Shown: positions 57,567 through 64,000 of the stretch, one piece after another
Layout: each line of letters opens with the position of its first letter
How positions within the stretch are numbered: position 1 is the stretch's first letter
Assembly (NCBI RefSeq): GCF_903166545.1
Contig: NZ_CAESCH010000002.1
Coordinates: 124,001 to 188,000 of the forward strand
Source: Metabacillus schmidteae
GTDB taxonomy: Bacteria > Bacillota > Bacilli > Bacillales > Bacillaceae
Direction of reading: 5' to 3'
DNA length: 64,000 nt
Position numbers and translations under genes: made by a program
The notes under the pieces: model-generated
Told to the model about the DNA's origin: nothing
Seen by the model: only the letters and a program-made list of their open reading frames with translations
The model's database searches: none

Positions 57567-59414
57567 TTACTTTACTTTTTGTCCTTCTACATACTCTACT
57601 AATTGCTCCTCAGCATCTTTAGCAACATTACTTACTGCTTTTGAAATAGTAGCAGCTTTTCCTTCTTTCACAAGCCATTTCGCTAGAGCCTTAATTGTAC
57701 TCATAAAATCTTTCACAACGGTCTTGCTCATCGGATCATAAAGGGAAGGGAGGTCTTTTAAGCATACGTGCTTCCAAACATTCTCGTCACATGCATCCCA
57801 GCTTTCAACAGCATGTCCTTCTAAAATTTCTCTTAAATCAAATAAGCAATTTCGATATTTTCTTAGAGTAAGATCTGATTTTCCGTCTGTTTTTTCTTTG
57901 AAGAAGGTTACTAGGTCTTCTGAATAAAAGGTATTCACTGTTGCAGGAGTAAATCCTAATAATTCATAGACAGGTATGTCTTCTTCTTTTACAAGTGATT
58001 TTTCCTCAGTTGCAGAGTTAAATTCATTGATCGTTGTTATACGCTCAGCTCCACCCGTAACAAATGGTGAAAGTGGAAGGCCGAGTTCTTTACGAACACT
58101 GTTGAAATCAGCTGTGATCTCGATTTGTCCGAATTCGCGTTGTGCTTGTGTATATAAATTATTTTCTCTCTGCTGCAAATAGGCTTCAACTCTATCTATT
58201 TGCCCTTCATTGATAAGGTCATGCACTGATTTGTCATTTAAATGAGGAATTTTAATATCCAAATCCAGACGAACATCATGGTTGGCGTAAAGCAGCATGT
58301 ATTGTGGTGCGCCCTCTGGTAAGGAAGCTACCGTGTTTTTCATCTCAACGGTCTTTGGAACCTCGATTGTTTTCTGTTGCTGATCTGACAATGTGATGAT
58401 ATCAGCATTCAATATATGATGAAGTTCATTTATAGACTCTTCTTCAAGTGTGATATATGTTAAAGCATTATCTTCTATTGTGAGTGTTCCAATTACATTT
58501 CCTATTTGAATAGGTTCTGTAAGGGCATTGTCAGTATATTGATACCATGAGTTCACCCAATTGCTTACCTTCATTTGATTTTCCCATTTATCAATTAAAA
58601 ATTGCTGCTGGGATTGAAGCACATCAAACAGTGCCTGCTGATTAACAATTTCATATTTATTAATATATTGCGTGATGTTTCTTGTTTCAGTACTTTCTCG
58701 ATTTTTATCCGTATTAAAGGCTGCAAGTACCTCAGGATAATACTCCATCAAAATCTGTTCTGGAGTGAGTTGTTTCTCGTTTTGGAGCTTGGTTACAATT
58801 TGAATAGCATTTTCGAGCTTATCTGGAGCATGGATGCCTCTGACTCCATTAAAATAGTAGAAAGAGTCAAATGGTTCAATGAGCCCGAATGTGCCGCTCC
58901 ACGGTGCAACAGAGCCAGAGAGATTTTCTTCTATTTTTGCTAAAGGAAATGTTTCATTTGTAAGCATATCCTTAAACATTACGCTCTTTTCATCCTGGTC
59001 AACTGCTTGTAACAGTTTTGGAGTTAAAGACTTCCAGTTTTGGGCCATTTCGTATTCATCTTGTGAAAGACGTTTTCCCTGGTCTGACAAAAACCATTCA
59101 ATACCGCGCAATCCATTTTCATAGCGATAGAAAAAAACAAGCCAAAAATCAAAAAATTGGTTTTCAATTTTATTAGATAAAGAGTGCTCTGTTCTTCTTT
59201 TAAATTCACTATGTAATTTGTATTGCTGACCTACTGGGATTTTTTTATATACGAAGTCCTTTATTTTCAACGTAAGCATATGCTTTTGTTGATAAAAACG
59301 TTCTTCTTTTACTTCATGCAGCTGAATCACGCTTGATTTCTTCATACAGCATTTTTTATATTTTTTCCCGCTTCCGCATATACACGGGTCATTACGTCTT
59401 GCTTCCACTTTCAT
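57567..59414 (-). CDS. SEC-C motif protein of unknown function
   Basis: Protein of about 615 residues. The N-terminal SEC-C zinc motif DPCICGSGKKYKKCC is at about 8-22; in SecA-like proteins this motif binds zinc and partners. The rest is a long helical and beta mix without recognisable family. A repeated element is not obvious. The C-terminal part (TDGKSDLTLRKYRNCLFDLR ...) resembles SAP- or SMI-type linkers at best. The second of two adjacent starts (GTG, ATG) is used. Soluble and cytoplasmic by composition. Confidence 0.7.
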   Translation of the reverse strand: MKVEARRNDPCICGSGKKYKKCCMKKSSVIQLHEVKEERFYQQKHMLTLKIKDFVYKKIPVGQQYKLHSEFKRRTEHSLSNKIENQFFDFWLVFFYRYENGLRGIEWFLSDQGKRLSQDEYEMAQNWKSLTPKLLQAVDQDEKSVMFKDMLTNETFPLAKIEENLSGSVAPWSGTFGLIEPFDSFYYFNGVRGIHAPDKLENAIQIVTKLQNEKQLTPEQILMEYYPEVLAAFNTDKNRESTETRNITQYINKYEIVNQQALFDVLQSQQQFLIDKWENQMKVSNWVNSWYQYTDNALTEPIQIGNVIGTLTIEDNALTYITLEEESINELHHILNADIITLSDQQQKTIEVPKTVEMKNTVASLPEGAPQYMLLYANHDVRLDLDIKIPHLNDKSVHDLINEGQIDRVEAYLQQRENNLYTQAQREFGQIEITADFNSVRKELGLPLSPFVTGGAERITTINEFNSATEEKSLVKEEDIPVYELLGFTPATVNTFYSEDLVTFFKEKTDGKSDLTLRKYRNCLFDLREILEGHAVESWDACDENVWKHVCLKDLPSLYDPMSKTVVKDFMSTIKALAKWLVKEGKAATISKAVSNVAKDAEEQLVEYVEGQKVK

Positions 59415-59598
59415 CACCTATCATTCTTTTCTAATCCATACTATATATTAAACTAAGTTTTTATAATGAGCAAAGTATACAAAATTAGATTTTAGTCAAA
59501 AGCTGAAGTATATTCAAGTCATAAGAAATAAATGAAACTTTTTCCGCGAATCATTCGTACTAATTAGTAAGAAGTGAAGTTATCAATAGGAGACGATG

Positions 59599-60228
59599 AT
59601 GATGAAGCAAGTTGTCCATTTTTTTATACAATCAACAGCTGCAACCATGTCAACGGGAACGATATGGCTGGTAAGCTTTTTTCCATTAGATCAGACGTTT
59701 TTATTGTCAAGTGCATATGCCATTGGCGGGGGGACTGCTGTATTTTTTTCAACAAAAGCGCTCACTCATCAGCAATTTTTAAAACAGAATCAGCTATCGA
59801 GAAAAGAATTTGCCTATATTAAGCGGCATTTGAAAGAAGCGGATCAAAAAATAAAACGTCTGCGTAAGGCACTTTTTAGCATACGAACGATTTCAACGAT
59901 TAAGCAAAATATCGAGATGTACCGCGTAGTGAATAGAATTTATACAATTACGAAAAAAGAACCGAAGCGTTTTTACTTAGCTGAATCATTTTATTATTCA
60001 CATTTAGATTCGCTCGTTGAATTAAGTGAAAAATACGCATATTTAGCCAGTCAGCCGGCGAAAACTAGTGAACTATCACAATCATTAACCGAAACACGTC
60101 GTACTATTTCACAGCTTTCTGAATCACTCGAACAGGATTTGCATGATGTGTTATCGAAGGATATATCTCAGTTGAATTTTGAATTAGATGTCGCAAAGCT
60201 AACAATTGATAAATCAGTGAAAAAATAA
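59599..60228 (+). CDS. xpaC: XpaC-like 5-bromo-4-chloroindolyl phosphate hydrolysis family protein
   Basis: Protein of about 209 residues with two membrane helices near the N-terminus ([20 protein letters not shown] and [16 protein letters not shown]). A long helical cytoplasmic part follows ([39 protein letters not shown]). This matches the XpaC family, which in B. subtilis lies directly before yaaN (telA), as here. Three ATGs in a row occur; the second is best spaced from AGGAG. Role unclear, possibly envelope stress with TelA. Confidence 0.8.
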   Translation: MMKQVVHFFIQSTAATMSTGTIWLVSFFPLDQTFLLSSAYAIGGGTAVFFSTKALTHQQFLKQNQLSRKEFAYIKRHLKEADQKIKRLRKALFSIRTISTIKQNIEMYRVVNRIYTITKKEPKRFYLAESFYYSHLDSLVELSEKYAYLASQPAKTSELSQSLTETRRTISQLSESLEQDLHDVLSKDISQLNFELDVAKLTIDKSVKK

Positions 60229-60242
60229 GAGGAGGCACTTTT

Positions 60243-61373
60243 ATGAGTAACAATCCACTTGATGAACTGCTCTCAAACCCGTTTGGAGAAGAGGAGCTTG
60301 TTGTAAAAAATGAACCAGATTCAGCAAAGCCGGCAAAACTGCTTGATGTTTTACCGGAGGAAAACCGTAAAAAGGCCATTCAGCTTGCAGAGCAAATTGA
60401 TCCGAAAAACCAGCAGGCTATCGCCCTATATGGAACACAAGCACAGTCTAAGCTATTGAATTTTTCACACTCCATGCTTGATCATGTCCAAAAAAAGGAT
60501 ACGGGTGAAATTGGCCAAATTATCGGAGACTTAATGAAAAAGCTCGAACAAGTGAGTCCTGATGCATTAAAGCCTGAAAAACGCGGACTTATCTCAAAAA
60601 TGTTCGGGAAAATCTCTAACTCCGTTCAAGAGGTATTAACAAAATACCAAAAAACCGGTGTTCAAATCGATCGAATCAGCGTGAAGCTCGATCATTCGAA
60701 AACAGGCTTACTTCAAGATATCCAAGTACTTGAACAGCTTTACGAGCAAAACAAGGAATACTTCCATGCGCTAAATGTTTATATTGCAGCTGGTGAACTC
60801 AAGCTTGAAGAATTACAAACGAAAACAATACCTGAGCTAAAGAAAAAAGCTGAGCTCACACAGGACCAAATGGCCTTCCAGGAGGTCAATGATCTTATGC
60901 AATTTGCCGATCGTTTGGAAAAGCGGACACATGATCTTGTCTTAAGCAGACAAATCACAATGCAAAGTGCTCCACAAATTCGCTTAATTCAAAGCGCCAA
61001 CCAGGCATTAGTGGAAAAAATTCAATCATCGATCACAACGGCGATTCCACTATGGAAAAACCAAGTAGCTATTGCACTCACACTACTTCGCCAAAAGGAT
61101 GCGGTTGAAGCTCAAAAGCTAGTGTCTAAAACGACGAATGATTTACTATTGAAAAATGCAGAAATGTTAAAGGTCAACACAGTGGAAACAGCGAAGGAAA
61201 ATGAACGCGGACTTGTAGACGTGGACACATTAAAAAAGGTCCAAGACCATTTAGTTTCAACATTAGAAGAAACATTGCGCATTCAAGCCGAAGGCCGTGC
61301 CAAGCGCCTTCAAGCAGAACAGGACCTAGCAATGATGGAAACAGACTTGAAAAAGAAATTGGCGGGAATGTAG
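60243..61373 (+). CDS. telA: TelA/YaaN family toxic-anion-resistance protein
   Basis: Helical cytoplasmic protein of 376 residues of the TelA family. Recognisable parts are [40 protein letters not shown] and [14 protein letters not shown] [14 protein letters not shown], and the end [20 protein letters not shown] followed by [12 protein letters not shown]. Linked to tellurite and other stress responses in several bacteria. AGGAGGCAC precedes the ATG, 14 bases after xpaC. The last ~60 codons shift to C-ending use and the stop touches a palindrome interrupted by IS copy B. Confidence 0.9.
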   Translation: MSNNPLDELLSNPFGEEELVVKNEPDSAKPAKLLDVLPEENRKKAIQLAEQIDPKNQQAIALYGTQAQSKLLNFSHSMLDHVQKKDTGEIGQIIGDLMKKLEQVSPDALKPEKRGLISKMFGKISNSVQEVLTKYQKTGVQIDRISVKLDHSKTGLLQDIQVLEQLYEQNKEYFHALNVYIAAGELKLEELQTKTIPELKKKAELTQDQMAFQEVNDLMQFADRLEKRTHDLVLSRQITMQSAPQIRLIQSANQALVEKIQSSITTAIPLWKNQVAIALTLLRQKDAVEAQKLVSKTTNDLLLKNAEMLKVNTVETAKENERGLVDVDTLKKVQDHLVSTLEETLRIQAEGRAKRLQAEQDLAMMETDLKKKLAGM

Positions 61374-61390
61374 GTCCAGGGGGACAGGTT
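61374..61390. repeat. GACAGG palindrome copy 20, left half
   Basis: GGTCCAGGGGGACAGGTT, cut by IS1182-like copy B. The rest, CCTTGTCCC, continues after the element at 63111, and GGACAGGTT is present on both sides. Confidence 0.9.
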
Positions 61391-63101
61391 GAGACCACTG
61401 AAAAAGTGCCCTTTTTAAATACTCATTTTATGAAATTTACGGATTCCAACTATATATTTCAAGAAAATGGAATAAAAAATGACTATAGCTGACTTTTTAG
61501 AGGATAGTATCGCTGCTATCCTCTTTAAATTTACTGCTAATGCAGTTAATTTTGCTTGTAAGGCCACGCTTTTTAGATCGTACCCCCTGGCACGATCTAA
61601 CCCGTGGAAATTCTTCATCTCACCATTTTTCCATTCGTGAGAAGCTCTTTCCCGATATTTTTCTTTGAATTCAGCTGACTTTTGTTGTTGGCTGTATTCA
61701 TAGAATTCTGGAGTATTGATCCCAACCTCTAAAACTTTTGCTACAGTTTTACCAGAAATACAAACATCTCTAAACGGGCAACTTCTGCAAGTTTCCTTTC
61801 CAAAGTAATAACGATAGGATTGTCGGTTTTTAGTCTTTTTGTGGTATTTCCTTACGGAAATATTCCCCTGAATACAGAACCATTCATCAGAATCTTTATT
61901 GTAGCTGTAAAGTGCTTCATTTACTCTATAGGCCATTTCACTTACTGGTATGTATGCTTTAGCTCCAATTTCTTTTATTCTATCTAGTATTATCTTACGA
62001 AAATAAGCCTTATCGGCAAATATTTCTTCTATGAAAATACCGCCTTTTTTTGTTTGTTCTAATAACTCGTCAAACATTTTACCATCCACATAGGCCCCAT
62101 TATCAACATGAACTGCTGTTATAATTCGCTCTTTCGGTATCATCATAAATTCTGTTTTATAACCAAAGAAATGGGAAGTTTTACTTTTATGTCCAACTCT
62201 AGCGTCTAGATCTACAATGGACCGAACTCCTTTTTGTTCCAGAAATTTAGGGTCCTCCAGAATTTCTTTCGTAACCTCTAGTAATTCCTTCACCTTGGAG
62301 TTGTTTTGTATATCTGTATGTTCTTCTACACTTGAAATTATCTCTTCGAGATAAGACTTCATGGTTGCCTTAGCTTCTTTATGATCTTTTATTTCTTTAT
62401 AATCTGGAATCTCCTGATTTATTTCCTTCGGTACTTCACCGTTTTCGTTCTCCACAGTTTTAAAAATCTTTTTAGCTAGACGCTTCATTACTCTTTCTGC
62501 GGTACATTTAAATGTGTTAGATGCTGTGTGAGTTGTATCAATGCTTATTCCCGTTCCCTGTATAATCCCTTTATCTACACATTGTTTTACGATTTTAGAG
62601 ATGATGTCATCAATCGTTAAATTTCCTTCTAATTTATTTTTACGAAACTTAGTCAAAAGGCTTGGATGAGGTAGATCATCTTCGGGGTTAATGCCTAGAA
62701 AATACATGTAAGCAAGATTCAATGAAGCCTCTTCGATGACACGTTCATCTGATAGGTTATAAAGATATTGTAAGACTAAAAGTTTTACCATAAGTTCAGG
62801 CTCTTTTGCTGGTCTACCATAATACTTACAGTAGGTTTTTTCGAGTTCTATATTAATAAAACTAAAATCTAATTCGTCTCTAAGAATTTTAAGTTGATGA
62901 TTTTCAGGAATTTTATTGTATAATACTGAATAGATGCTTAATTGCATATCTTTGTCTTTAAGCATAAAAAGAAAACCTTCCTTCTTTTGATTAATTGTTT
63001 CTTGGTCGATTCAATTATACCAAAAATAGGAGGGTTTTCTTTTTTATTATACTGTTTTTTTACATATTCCCATTATTTAGGGGGTGTTTTTCAGTGGTCT
63101 C
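61391..63101. mobile_element. IS1182-like element, copy B (1711 bp)
   Basis: Ends match copy A (GAGACCACTGAAAAAGTGCC on the left, complement of GAGACCACTGAAAAA on the right). Flanking GGACAGGTT at 61382-61390 and 63102-63110 is a 9-base target duplication. Removing the element restores a canonical GACAGG palindrome just after telA. Confidence 0.92.
61415..62965 (-). CDS. IS1182-family transposase, copy B
   Basis: Transposase of 516 residues, nearly the same as copy A over the first 500 residues but with scattered changes (LTKF for LAKF, TASNT for TEANT, several in 200-230). It stops inside the element, 24 bases before the end (FHKMSI). This is probably the normal C-terminus. Catalytic-region motifs are intact (GISIDTTHT, VDLDARVGHKSKT, ADKAYFRKIILDR). 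The ribosome site AAGGAAGG is again the complement of an upstream arm (about 62966-63042) with one mismatch. Confidence 0.9.
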   Translation of the reverse strand: MLKDKDMQLSIYSVLYNKIPENHQLKILRDELDFSFINIELEKTYCKYYGRPAKEPELMVKLLVLQYLYNLSDERVIEEASLNLAYMYFLGINPEDDLPHPSLLTKFRKNKLEGNLTIDDIISKIVKQCVDKGIIQGTGISIDTTHTASNTFKCTAERVMKRLAKKIFKTVENENGEVPKEINQEIPDYKEIKDHKEAKATMKSYLEEIISSVEEHTDIQNNSKVKELLEVTKEILEDPKFLEQKGVRSIVDLDARVGHKSKTSHFFGYKTEFMMIPKERIITAVHVDNGAYVDGKMFDELLEQTKKGGIFIEEIFADKAYFRKIILDRIKEIGAKAYIPVSEMAYRVNEALYSYNKDSDEWFCIQGNISVRKYHKKTKNRQSYRYYFGKETCRSCPFRDVCISGKTVAKVLEVGINTPEFYEYSQQQKSAEFKEKYRERASHEWKNGEMKNFHGLDRARGYDLKSVALQAKLTALAVNLKRIAAILSSKKSAIVIFYSIFLKYIVGIRKFHKMSI

Positions 63102-63152
63102 GGACAGGTTCCTTGTCCCTTATTGGGACAAGGAACCTGTCCCCTCGGTCCA
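63102..63152. repeat. GACAGG palindrome copies 20 (right half) and 21
   Basis: GGACAGGTTCCTTGTCCC (63102-63119) is followed by the inverse GGGACAAGGAACCTGTCCCC (63125-63144) and CTCGGTCC. The two could pair with each other. They lie at the 3' end of the next gene on the minus strand. Confidence 0.9.
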
Positions 63153-63719
63153 TTATTCTTGAATAATGGAAAATGCTTGTTTGAGTATTTCTGATTTTCG
63201 TTCTTCTTTTTGTTGCTCGTATATTTGTTTGAATTCTTTGGCGGCATCTTTTGGATAGCCGTTTTGTGTGAGCTCATTGACTAGATTTTTATATATAGTC
63301 TGAAAGTCTTTTTCTGTTTGTTGCTCAATCTTTTGCCCTTGGGCAGAATAGCTTTGATAGAGTGCTTTTAGCGAATCATCATCGGAATGATCCCCGTTTA
63401 TGTAGGCTTTGAAATCATGTAGTGCGTGTTCAACCAAGGTGTCAAGTTGATCATTTGTCTTTGATTGAAGCTCCTCGAATTTACCTTTATAGTTTTCTTT
63501 TATTTCCTCAAGAGAATAGCCTGAATTGGTTACAGCAACATGGTCAACATGTGTTTGATAAAAAACGGTTTTATTCGGCTGGGATAATTCTTTTGAAATT
63601 TCCCTTTGCGGACTATGAATCGTGACAGGCTTTTCAGCACCAGTAAAGGTGTATTTACTCCCTAAGAATAAAATAAACAACGAGATAAAGGCAAAAATAG
63701 TGATTCTTCTAAAATCCAT
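63153..63719 (-). CDS. exported or membrane-anchored hypothetical protein
   Basis: Protein of 188 residues. One N-terminal hydrophobic segment (ITIFAFISLFILFLGSKYTF at about 6-25) acts as anchor or uncleaved signal, and no lipobox is seen. The outer part is polar and helical (YSLEEIKENYKGKFEELQSK, and KQIYEQQKEERKSEILKQAF at the end). I recognise no family. AGGAGGAAT precedes the ATG. It ends one base from a palindrome, and its last codons are moderately C-rich. Confidence 0.65.
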   Translation of the reverse strand: MDFRRITIFAFISLFILFLGSKYTFTGAEKPVTIHSPQREISKELSQPNKTVFYQTHVDHVAVTNSGYSLEEIKENYKGKFEELQSKTNDQLDTLVEHALHDFKAYINGDHSDDDSLKALYQSYSAQGQKIEQQTEKDFQTIYKNLVNELTQNGYPKDAAKEFKQIYEQQKEERKSEILKQAFSIIQE

Positions 63720-64000
63720 TTTGTATTCCTCCTCTCTTGTTTAGTTTGGTCCATTTTTACAGGTTATAATCAAGAGGAGGGGCTTTTACATTCGGATTGG
63801 CAAAAAAGAAGCCTTGGGTAGCGACCTGTCCGCTAGTTTGCATGAGTAGGGACGTGGAACCTGTCCCCCTGGACCGGGCCTATCTTCGATTATTGGGTGT
63901 TTAGCTTCGATTTTATCGGATTTAGCTTCGATTTTAGGGTGTTTAGCTTCGATTTTTCACATTTTATCTTCGATTCGACAATTTCCTTCATAGTTCTACA
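63720..64000. other. intergenic region with palindromes and a 21-bp tandem repeat
   Basis: It contains half a palindrome (63823-63835, GCGACCTGTCCGC), GACAGG palindrome copy 23 (63848-63876, GGGACGTGGAACCTGTCCCC) and a tandem repeat from 63881. No gene is visible. Confidence 0.6.
63881..63984. repeat. about 21-bp tandem repeat, nearly five units
   Basis: Units share TTTAGCTTCGATTTT with 20-22 base spacing (63881, 63902, 63924, 63945, 63966), with variable tails (ATCGGA, AGGGTG, TTCACA). It starts right after a GACAGG palindrome. Confidence 0.8.

Noticed and set aside
61174..61398. Minus-strand frame at the end of telA
   Set aside because: Shadow frame produced by the C-rich codon tract and the palindrome.
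63881..63984. CRISPR array
   Set aside because: Units are continuous tandem repeats of about 21 bases without unique 30-base spacers, and no cas genes are present.

Overview
The window looks like chromosomal DNA of a low-GC Firmicute of the family Bacillaceae (Bacillus sensu lato). The basis is AT-rich DNA, strong AGGAGG-type ribosome sites, and homologs of B. subtilis YwqE, XpaC/YaaN, YvrJ, YknW/YknX, BrnQ and ComM/YifB. There is also a perfect CodY box, a cre-like site and a c-di-GMP-I riboswitch. I saw no rRNA, tRNA or CRISPR array.

Layout. 1-6.6 kb: ABC importer, mannonate dehydratase and two Gfo/Idh/MocA dehydrogenases, probably a sugar-acid catabolic operon. 6.8-11 kb: a small gene under a c-di-GMP riboswitch, an HTH protein, a membrane protein and an SGNH-like protein. 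11.2-16.4 kb: a PrpR-like regulator followed by a KdgT-like permease, a DUF1537 kinase and PdxA2 (D-threonate-type pathway). 16.5-20.1 kb: a YknWX-like pair and an O-antigen ligase-like protein. 20.4-26.4 kb: LacI regulator plus an oligosaccharide importer and a GH32 enzyme (fructan/sucrose use). 26.8-32.9 kb: a DUF5317 protein, a GGDEF/HD-GYP protein, a RAYT transposase, ComM and YwqE. 33-38.4 kb: a CodY-box-controlled FbpABC-like importer and an AGCS symporter. 38.6-39.3 kb: DUF1659-DUF2922-YvrJ small-protein operon. 39.6-41.3 kb: an IS1182-like element. 41.3-51.4 kb: a possible nucleotide-signalling or conflict island: a tight four-gene operon (SLOG, TIR, SPFH-like, membrane-SH3b), a HEPN-like/CBS protein, a split GGDEF/EAL protein and a membrane-RCK-RyR protein. 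51.5-64 kb: TIM-barrel protein, divergent brnQ pair, IS110 element, SEC-C protein, xpaC-telA, a second IS1182-like copy and an exported protein.

The region has three layers worth attention. First, about 20 copies of a short palindrome (core GGGACAGGTTCCTTGTCCC) lie mostly just after stop codons. A RAYT transposase sits among them, and both IS1182-like copies have inserted into copies of the palindrome. Second, many genes that end at such a palindrome switch to C-ending, T-poor codons over their last 150-300 bases, while genes ending at ordinary terminators do not. Third, the TIR/SLOG/SPFH/SH3b operon combines families known from bacterial immunity in an arrangement I do not recognise as a named system.

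All calls come from reading the sequence; no database search was run.
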